Assembly (NCBI GenBank): GCA_045578045.1 | Contig: JAZNJM010000093.1 | Span: forward strand, 1-54,914 | DNA: 54,914 bases | Direction: 5' to 3' | Origin: SIG653 sp045578045 | GTDB taxonomy: Bacteria > Bacillota > Clostridia > Oscillospirales > CAG-382 | Shown here: piece by piece, positions 49,045 to 54,914 of the stretch | Position numbering within the stretch: position 1 is the first letter of the stretch | How the letters are laid out: each line of letters opens with the position of its first letter | Made by a program: the position numbers and the translations under genes | Notes under the pieces: model-generated | Databases searched by the model: none | The model's input: only the letters and a program-made list of their open reading frames with translations | What the model was told of the DNA's origin: nothing

Positions 49045-50292
49045 TTATCCTCTTGTCTGACCGTTACCCGAAACAATATATTTAACAGTTGTCATTTCTG
49101 AAAGCCCCATAGGACCTCTTGCGTGAAGCCTTTGTGTTGATATTCCTATTTCAGCACCAAATCCAAATTCTTCGCCGTCTGTGAATCTTGTTGATGCGTT
49201 AACGTAAACTGCTGCGGAATCAATATTTGCTGTGAAATAATCAGCCGCTACTGTATTGGTTGTAACGATAGCTTCGCTATGACCTGTGCTGTGAGTGTTT
49301 ATATGCTCAACCGCTTCTTTATATCCGTCTACAATTTTGAGAGACATTATGTAGTCGTCATATTCAGTAAAGAAATCTTCCTCCGTTGCTTCTATTCCGC
49401 CAATTATTCCAACGGTTTCTTTGCAACCTCTCAGCTCTGTTCCTTCAAGAACTTTTTTTATAACGGGAAGAAATTCTTCTGCAATTTCTCTGTCTACGAG
49501 GAGATTCTCCGCAGCGTTGCAAACTGAGGGACGTTGCATTTTAGCGTTTTTTACAATTTTTGCCGCCATTTCAAGATCGGCTGTTTTTTCAACGTAAACG
49601 TGGCAATTTCCAGCTCCCGTTTCAATAACGGGAACTGTTGCATTATCGACAACGGAACGAATTAAACTTTTTCCACCTCTTGGAATGAGAAGATCAACAT
49701 ATCCCGAAAGAGTCATCAAGGCGTTTGCTGTTTCTCTTGAAGTATCTTCGGGAGTTTGAATAAGGTCTCCTGAGAAGCCTGAATTTTCAAGTCCTTTTCT
49801 TAATGCGGAAATAATTGCAGTGTTTGAGAAAAAGGCTTCTTTTCCTCCTCTTAAAAATACAGTGTTTCCGCTTTTTATACAAAGACAAACTGCATCTGCT
49901 GTTACGTTGGGACGAGATTCGTATATAATTGCAATATTTCCCAAAGGTACTTTTACTTTTTTTATAATTAATCCGTTTGGACGCGTCCAGACCTCTCCTG
50001 CACCGAGTGGATCTGGCAAGGCGGCAACCTTACGCATTGCATCTGCAATAGCTTTTAAGCGAACACTGTTGAGCATAAGTCTGTCAACCATTGCTTCTTT
50101 TATTCCGTTTTCTTTCGCTTTTTCAATATCCTTTGCGTTTGCTTCAAGGATTGCTTTTTCATCTTCTTCAAGAGCAGATGCCATAGAAAGAAGGGCGTTA
50201 TTTCTTGCCTCGCCCGTTGAAACAGCAAGGAGCTTACCCGCTTTTTTTGCCGCAATACATTTATTTATAAGATTTTCTTTTATGTTTGTCAT
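49045..50292 (-). CDS. proA: Glutamate-5-semialdehyde dehydrogenase (gamma-glutamyl phosphate reductase)
   Basis: 415 residues. The aldehyde dehydrogenase-fold ProA has VPLGNIAIIYESRPNVTADA, ETGAGNCHVYVEK, the catalytic-Cys segment MQRPSVCNAAENLLVD and ARGPMGLSEMTTVKYIV at the end. It catalyses the second step of proline synthesis. proB is not adjacent, unlike many genomes. It lies 15 bases after the SDR gene. Confidence 0.96.
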   Translation of the reverse strand: MTNIKENLINKCIAAKKAGKLLAVSTGEARNNALLSMASALEEDEKAILEANAKDIEKAKENGIKEAMVDRLMLNSVRLKAIADAMRKVAALPDPLGAGEVWTRPNGLIIKKVKVPLGNIAIIYESRPNVTADAVCLCIKSGNTVFLRGGKEAFFSNTAIISALRKGLENSGFSGDLIQTPEDTSRETANALMTLSGYVDLLIPRGGKSLIRSVVDNATVPVIETGAGNCHVYVEKTADLEMAAKIVKNAKMQRPSVCNAAENLLVDREIAEEFLPVIKKVLEGTELRGCKETVGIIGGIEATEEDFFTEYDDYIMSLKIVDGYKEAVEHINTHSTGHSEAIVTTNTVAADYFTANIDSAAVYVNASTRFTDGEEFGFGAEIGISTQRLHARGPMGLSEMTTVKYIVSGNGQTRG

Positions 50293-50307
50293 ATAATTCT
50301 CCTTTTA

Positions 50308-51045
50308 TCAATACCAACCACCGTTAACGGAAAGAACCGTTCCCGTTATATAACTTGCTTTATTTGAAGCAAGATAAAGAATTGCTTCTGAAATGTCTTC
50401 GGCAACTCCGATTCTTCCAAGAGGAATTTCTTCTTTTATTGAATCAAGCGCTTCTGTTGAAAAATGAGCTGTCATAGGGGTTGAAATAAACCCAGGAGAA
50501 ACGCAATTCACTCTGACACCGCTTGGAGCGACCTCTCTTGACAAAGCCTTTGTTAATCCTATCAATCCCGCTTTTGTTACGGAATAGTCAACCTCACAAG
50601 AAAAACCCATTTCTCCGCAAATTGATGCATTCATAACGATACATCCGCTTTTTTGATTTATCATAGGGGGCAAAAACGCTCTCGCACAATTCAAAGCACC
50701 AAAAAGATTTGTTTTATACAATCTCTCGGTTTCTTCTTCTTTTGCAAGATGAAACAGACCGAAATACTCAATTCCGCTATTGCAAACAAGAACGTCAACC
50801 GTTCCCAACTCTTTTTCAATTTGTTCTCTCATTGAAAGAACTTCTTTCATATTTCCAACATCACATTTGTATATCCCAAAATCTCCGCCTCCTGTTACAA
50901 ATTTAGAGGCTTCTTTTGCTCCGTCTTGGTTTGTGAAATAATTTATTGCAACGTTATATCCTTCTCTTCCGAAAGCAGCTACGGTTGCTTGACCGATTCC
51001 GCCCGAACCGCCCGTTATAAGAACGGTTTTTTTTGAATTTTTCAT
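50308..51045 (-). CDS. Short-chain dehydrogenase/reductase (FabG- or YmfI-like)
   Basis: 245 residues, a classical SDR: TGGSGGIGQATV (NADP site), VLVCNSGIEYFG, Ser-Tyr-Lys triad in MNASICGEMGFSCEVDYSVTKAG, and a C-terminal SYITGTVLSVNGGWY. FabG-type 3-oxoacyl-ACP reductase is one reading. ASICGEMGFSCEVDYS and the VNGGWY end also recall YmfI, the EF-P 5-aminopentanone reductase, which fits genes near RNA and translation functions such as rnj. The sequence alone does not decide. Confidence 0.8.
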   Translation of the reverse strand: MKNSKKTVLITGGSGGIGQATVAAFGREGYNVAINYFTNQDGAKEASKFVTGGGDFGIYKCDVGNMKEVLSMREQIEKELGTVDVLVCNSGIEYFGLFHLAKEEETERLYKTNLFGALNCARAFLPPMINQKSGCIVMNASICGEMGFSCEVDYSVTKAGLIGLTKALSREVAPSGVRVNCVSPGFISTPMTAHFSTEALDSIKEEIPLGRIGVAEDISEAILYLASNKASYITGTVLSVNGGWY

Positions 51046-51118
51046 ATATCTACAATTTCTCCCGAAAATTCTGTCGGTTGTTTCACGTTTTTAGTATTGT
51101 TATTTTAAACTTTAAAAA

Positions 51119-52798
51119 TTAAAGGGAAACGGACATTATTATAGGAATAACCATTGGCTTACGTTTAGTTTGTTTGAAAATGAATCCTGCAATTTCTCCT
51201 CTTACCTTTGATTTTATCGTTGCAAAATCACAATATCCTTTATCGAGGCATTTTTCAATAACGTCTGCTGCAAGATTGTTGAGCTTTTCCGTTATTTCTT
51301 CCGCTTCTCCAACGTATACAAAACCCCTTGATATTGTTTCAGGCCCTGCAAGAATGGATTCAAATTCAGAATCAATCGTTGCGGTTATTATAACAACTCC
51401 GTCTTCTGAAAGTTTTGTTCTTTCTTTGAGAACACCGCTTCCTAAATCACCAAGTCCAGCACCGTCAACGTACAAAACTCCATTTGGAACGTTTCCTCGT
51501 TTTTTCATTCCGTTTCCCGAAAGCTCTATAATATGCCCTTGTTCGGGAATGAAAACGTTTTCTTCTTTCATTCCAAGCTCAATGGCTAATTCCTTATGGC
51601 GAATAAGATGCTTATATTCCCCGTGAATTGGAATAAAAAATTGCGGTTGAGTCAATCTGTGCATAATTTTTAATTCTTCTCTGCTTGCGTGTCCTGAAAC
51701 GTGAACGTCTGAAACAATATCGTCATTATAAACGGTTGCTCCTCTTTTAAGAAGCTCGTTTGTTATGTTGCAGATGAGCTTTTCGTTTCCTGGAATTGGT
51801 GAGGAAGAAAGAACAACAAGGTCATCTTTTCCAAGTTTTATCTGAGCGTGTTCACCATATGCCATTCTGTATAATGCACTCATAGGTTCGCCTTGACTTC
51901 CCGTTGTTATTATGGTTATCTGATCCATATTGTATCGTTTCATATCGTGAACGTCAATAAGGATTCCTTCGGGAATGTTCATATATCCAAGGCGTGTTGC
52001 GGCGTTTATAACGTTGAGCATACTTCTTCCCGTTATAACGACTTTTCTTCCAAATTTAGCTGATGCATCTATAATTTGCTGAACTCTGTGGACGTTAGAA
52101 GAGAAGGTTGCGATAATTACTCGTTTATCCGTATTGAACATAATTCTTTCGAGGGAGGCACCAACAATTTTTTCGGATTGAGTAAAGCCCACTCTTTCAA
52201 CGTTTGTTGAATCACAAAGAAGAACGTCAAGACCTTCGTTTCCTATTTCTGCAAATCTTGCAAGATCCATAGGTTCTCCGTCAATTGGGGTTAAGTCAAT
52301 TTTGAAATCTCCCGTTATCAACGCATTCCCCGCCGGAGTGTATATATGAAGAGCACACGAATCTGCAATGGAATGGTTTACGTGAACAAATTCAACAGCA
52401 AAATTCCCGTCTTCAACAACGTCTCCCGCTGCAACCTCAACGAGATCGCAAACATCTCTCATATTATGTTCGATCAATTTGCTTTCAAGGATTCCTAAAG
52501 TTAGTCTCGTTGCATAAACGGGAACGTTTATCCTTTTGAGAAAAAAAGGAATTGCTCCAATATGGTCTTCGTGTCCGTGGGTTACAAAAATACCTCTTAC
52601 TTTCTCAACGCATCCTTCGAGATAAGAAATATCGGGGATTATAAAGTCAATTCCAGGGGTGTCTTCCTCTGCAAATGATATTCCACAGTCAACAACAATT
52701 ATATCTTCGCCACATTCAAATATGGTTATATTTCTTCCTATTCCATCAACTCCGCCAAGGGGAATTATTTTTAATCTTGTTTTTTTAGCTTTAGCCAT
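51119..52798 (-). CDS. rnj: Ribonuclease J
   Basis: 559 residues. The metallo-beta-lactamase/beta-CASP fold has THGHEDHIGAIPFFL (HxHxDH), NHSIADSCALHIYTP, ITTGSQGEPMSALYRM and VSDVHVSGHASREEL. The C-terminal domain is present. RNase J is the main 5' exonuclease and endonuclease of Firmicutes and processes rRNA and mRNA. The length is normal. Only one rnj gene is visible here; many Firmicutes have two. Confidence 0.96.
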   Translation of the reverse strand: MAKAKKTRLKIIPLGGVDGIGRNITIFECGEDIIVVDCGISFAEEDTPGIDFIIPDISYLEGCVEKVRGIFVTHGHEDHIGAIPFFLKRINVPVYATRLTLGILESKLIEHNMRDVCDLVEVAAGDVVEDGNFAVEFVHVNHSIADSCALHIYTPAGNALITGDFKIDLTPIDGEPMDLARFAEIGNEGLDVLLCDSTNVERVGFTQSEKIVGASLERIMFNTDKRVIIATFSSNVHRVQQIIDASAKFGRKVVITGRSMLNVINAATRLGYMNIPEGILIDVHDMKRYNMDQITIITTGSQGEPMSALYRMAYGEHAQIKLGKDDLVVLSSSPIPGNEKLICNITNELLKRGATVYNDDIVSDVHVSGHASREELKIMHRLTQPQFFIPIHGEYKHLIRHKELAIELGMKEENVFIPEQGHIIELSGNGMKKRGNVPNGVLYVDGAGLGDLGSGVLKERTKLSEDGVVIITATIDSEFESILAGPETISRGFVYVGEAEEITEKLNNLAADVIEKCLDKGYCDFATIKSKVRGEIAGFIFKQTKRKPMVIPIIMSVSL

Positions 52799-52976
52799 AG
52801 TTTTGTTATACCATCTCCTTTGTTTTATGTATTGCTTATCTATATATTTGCCGTCATTACATTATACGCATAAAAAGGGGGCGTATATTCGATAAAAAGA
52901 GGTAAAAAGCAGACGGCTTTAGTAAAATTTATACAATATCACATAGTAAATCCATATTAATAAATATTCCTTTTAA
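52799..52976 (-). other. rnj: Long 5' leader of rnj
   Basis: From the predicted start near 52971 the transcript would carry about 170 bases before the ATG. It contains AAGGAGATGG about ten bases before the start codon and no terminator. I see no strong hairpin. Long leaders on nuclease genes are sometimes targets of self-regulation, but nothing here shows that. Confidence 0.4.
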
Positions 52977-53005
52977 ACTATAACACATTAAGCTCCGTTT
53001 GTCAA
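52977..53005 (-). promoter_or_regulatory. rnj: SigA promoter of rnj
   Basis: On the minus strand TTGACA (plus 53005-53000), 17 bases, TATAGT (plus 52982-52977). It is the only clear promoter in the 413-base spacer before rnj. No terminator is seen between rnj and 46088, so it may drive all six genes. Confidence 0.75.
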
Positions 53006-53101
53006 GTTTACCAAGGAACAAAGAAAGAAAAAAATTCGTTCTTTGGGCGTTTTTTATATGGAAAAATATTATTTTGATTTTTTATCTGTTTGTTTTTATT
53101 T

Positions 53102-53136
53102 AAAAAAAGGAAGCCCTACCGAAAGATAAGGCTTCC
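53102..53136 (-). terminator. Intrinsic terminator of the decarboxylase operon
   Basis: On the minus strand GGAAGCC (plus 53136-53130) and GGCTTCC (plus 53115-53109) pair, with an inner TTA/TAG partial match and loop, followed by seven T. It lies about 75 bases after the stop codon of the alpha-subunit gene. Confidence 0.88.
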
Positions 53137-53211
53137 TGAGATATTTTCTGTTTTTTCTTAAACCTGAAATGAAAAAGAGAAATCTCAATTTTCTTTTTGG
53201 TTTTATAGTTT

Positions 53212-54696
53212 TTAGTTTACTTTTTTAACGGTAACTTTATATGTTCCTGTCATACCGTTTGCGTTTGCTACGCCAACTGTTGAAGTTGCGGGAGCTGCGG
53301 GAGCAGCTTTTTTTGCTGTTTCAACCTTTGGAATATCAACGTTTTGTCCTAAGGTTCCGTTCTTTCTCTTTTCAAAGAAGCCTAAAGCAACCTTATCAAA
53401 GAGAGCGTAGGAGAGAACGTCTTCGTCTTGTTGAATATAGTCTTTAATTTCGCTTCTCAACTTATTAAGCTCAGGTGCAAGAGCATCAGCGGGTCTTCCA
53501 ACAACGGGTTTTTCATCGCCACATATTTTCTTGTAGAATTCGGGCTTGATAGGTGCGGGAGATCTTCCGTAATCACCTCTGATAAGACCTCTGAATTCTT
53601 TTGAAGCCATCTTATAACGTTCGCCAAGCAAAACGTTAAGAACAGCCTGAGTTCCAACAATCTGTGAAGAAGGCGTTACGAGAGGGGGATATCCTGCATC
53701 TGCACGAACTCTTGGCACTTCTTCAAGAACATCGTTGAGTTTATCGAGAGCGTTTTGCTTATCAAGCTGAGAAATAAGGTTTGAAAGCATTCCGCCTGGA
53801 ACCTGATAGATAAGAGCGTTAACGTCAACTTTCAAAACGCCTGTTTTGATAAGACCACTCTTTATGAAATCTTCTCTGAGGCCTGTGAAATATTTTGAAA
53901 CCTCGTTGAGCTTGTTGAGGTCGAGACCTGTATCGTATGGAGTTCCTGCAAGGGAAGCAACGATAGGCTCTGTTGGAGGCTGAGAAGTACCCATTGCAAA
54001 TGGGGAAATTGCTGTGTCAATAATATCGCATCCCGCTTCAATAGCCTTGAGAACAGACATAGAAGCAACACCAGCCGTATAGTGAGTATGAAGCTCAACG
54101 GGAAGAGATATTTCAGATTTAATTGCTTTAACAAGGTCATATGCTTCGTAGGGCTTGAGAAGTCCTGCCATATCTTTGATACAGATGGAGTCTACACCCA
54201 TTTCGCAAAGTTCTTTTGCCAATTTTGCAAAATATTTGTTGTTGTGAACAGGGCTTGTTGTATAAGAAAGGGCAACCTGAACGTGTCCGCCTTCTTTCTT
54301 TGTTGCATCAATTGCAGTTTTTAAGTTTCTTGCATCGTTAAGAGCATCAAAAATTCTTATTATATCAATACCGTTTGCGATGGATTTTTGAACAAAATAT
54401 TCAACAACGTCATCAGAGTAATGACGATAACCCAAAATGTTCTGACCACGGAAAAGCATCTGGAGTTTTGTTTTCTTTACAGCGTCTCTTATTGTTCTGA
54501 GTCTGTCCCAAGGGTCTTCTTCAAGGAAACGGAGACAAGAATCAAAGGTCGCGCCGCCCCACGCTTCAAGAGCGTGGTATCCAACGTTATCCAACGCCGT
54601 GAGAATGGGTTTCATTTGTTCGGTAGTCATTCTTGTTGCCGCAAGGGACTGGTGTGAGTCACGCAATACGGTTTCAACTATTTTTACCTTTGCCAT
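53212..54696 (-). CDS. oadA: Carboxyltransferase (alpha) subunit of a Na+-translocating decarboxylase
   Basis: 494 residues. It has VETVLRDSHQSLAATRMTTE, GGATFDSCLRFLEEDPWDRL, a KDMAG motif with the carboxylated-Lys-type site, LHTHYTAGVASM with the metal-binding histidines, and GGMLSNLISQL. This is the carboxyltransferase domain of oxaloacetate decarboxylase alpha or pyruvate carboxylase subunit B. The C-terminus is an Ala/Pro-rich linker (AKKAAPAAPATSTVGVANAN) that stops after about 15 more residues, without the biotinyl domain (no MKM). A separate biotin carrier must serve. It follows the beta subunit by 24 bases. The substrate may be oxaloacetate or another acyl-CoA-linked acid. Confidence 0.88.
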   Translation of the reverse strand: MAKVKIVETVLRDSHQSLAATRMTTEQMKPILTALDNVGYHALEAWGGATFDSCLRFLEEDPWDRLRTIRDAVKKTKLQMLFRGQNILGYRHYSDDVVEYFVQKSIANGIDIIRIFDALNDARNLKTAIDATKKEGGHVQVALSYTTSPVHNNKYFAKLAKELCEMGVDSICIKDMAGLLKPYEAYDLVKAIKSEISLPVELHTHYTAGVASMSVLKAIEAGCDIIDTAISPFAMGTSQPPTEPIVASLAGTPYDTGLDLNKLNEVSKYFTGLREDFIKSGLIKTGVLKVDVNALIYQVPGGMLSNLISQLDKQNALDKLNDVLEEVPRVRADAGYPPLVTPSSQIVGTQAVLNVLLGERYKMASKEFRGLIRGDYGRSPAPIKPEFYKKICGDEKPVVGRPADALAPELNKLRSEIKDYIQQDEDVLSYALFDKVALGFFEKRKNGTLGQNVDIPKVETAKKAAPAAPATSTVGVANANGMTGTYKVTVKKVN

Positions 54697-54720
54697 ATTA
54701 TTATCCTTTCAACAATTATC

Positions 54721-54914
54721 TTAAATCTTAAAGAGGGAGATAAACACACCTGCTGCAACGGCAGAGCCTATAACACCTGCAACGTTGGGACCCATAGCGT
54801 GCATAAGCAAGAAGTTTGAAGGATCTTCCTTCTGTCCAACGAGCTGTGAAACACGTGCTGCCATTGGAACAGCAGAAACACCCGCAGAACCAATAAGAGG
54901 ATTGATTTTTCCCT
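54721..54914 (-). CDS. oadB: Na+-translocating decarboxylase beta subunit, partial
   Basis: Only the last 63 codons are in the window. They encode GKINPLIGSAGVSAVPMAAR, a QKEDPSNFLLMHAMGPNVAG segment and a final membrane helix GVIGSAVAAGVFISLFKI. This is the invariant C-terminus of OadB/GcdB/MmdB, the membrane subunit that couples decarboxylation to sodium export. The 5' part lies beyond the window end. Confidence 0.92.
   Translation of the reverse strand, partial: GKINPLIGSAGVSAVPMAARVSQLVGQKEDPSNFLLMHAMGPNVAGVIGSAVAAGVFISLFKI

Noticed and set aside
1..54914. tRNA or rRNA genes and insertion sequences
   Set aside because: I saw no cloverleaf with conserved TTCGA arm, no rRNA sequence and no transposase-like frame in the window.

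Overview
The window looks like a chromosomal segment of a low-to-moderate GC Gram-positive anaerobe of the class Clostridia, probably in the Ruminococcaceae/Oscillospiraceae sphere. The evidence is a complete S10-spc-alpha ribosomal supercluster with a KOW-domain protein between map and infA, a zinc-type S14 (rpsN), hrcA with a CIRCE operator, RNase J, a sodium-pump type decarboxylase, lipobox lipoproteins, a dockerin-like tail on a secreted transglutaminase, and strong AGGAGG ribosome binding sites. The genus assignment is inference.

Layout. 1-1955: two terminator-like hairpins, a three-copy 74-bp tandem repeat, a minus-strand Crp/Fnr-type regulator, and the divergent promoter and structured RNA leader of the ribosomal operon. 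1956-17658: rpsJ to rplQ in canonical order, with secY, adk, map, a KOW protein and infA inside, closed by an intrinsic terminator. infA appears to start at CTG. 17817-24317: two ECF sigma/membrane anti-sigma pairs bracketing a large secreted DNRLRE/lectin-like/metallopeptidase protein, which is cut by an in-frame TAA just before its HExxH zinc motif. The anti-sigma genes share a nearly identical tract of about 270 bp, a sign of recent duplication or gene conversion. 24318-28640: secreted or surface enzymes (SGNH hydrolase with C-terminal anchor, PPP-family phosphatase, transglutaminase with dockerin-like tail). 28650-35210: one transcription unit with a pterin-binding methyltransferase, a YfhO-type membrane protein, TrkH/TrkA potassium uptake and two small exported proteins. 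35296-40279: hrcA-grpE-dnaK-dnaJ under a CIRCE operator. 40468-40716: a tiny lipoprotein made almost only of EAAS repeats. 41181-46031: prs, rpsF-ssb-rpsR, a QueG-like iron-sulfur protein, an XRE-cupin regulator and rsmA. 46107-52798, minus strand: rnj, an SDR reductase, proA, a YiiX-like cysteine hydrolase, a family 3 glycoside hydrolase and a small exported protein, possibly one long transcript. 53102-54914, minus strand: carboxyltransferase alpha subunit and the end of the beta subunit of a sodium-translocating decarboxylase.

How it fits together. Most of the window is translation, folding and RNA housekeeping. The accessory part is 17.8-28.6 kb: two sensory sigma factors lie next to a set of exported hydrolases or adhesins, which suggests an envelope- or environment-responsive surface module. 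I see this as the best candidate for something undescribed. Several 5' leaders carry structures with regulatory potential: the rpsJ leader, an S6:S18-type leader that pairs with the rpsF Shine-Dalgarno, an attenuator-like terminator before the SGNH gene, and a possible pseudoknot before the metallopeptidase gene. All structures were found by eye and not folded computationally.
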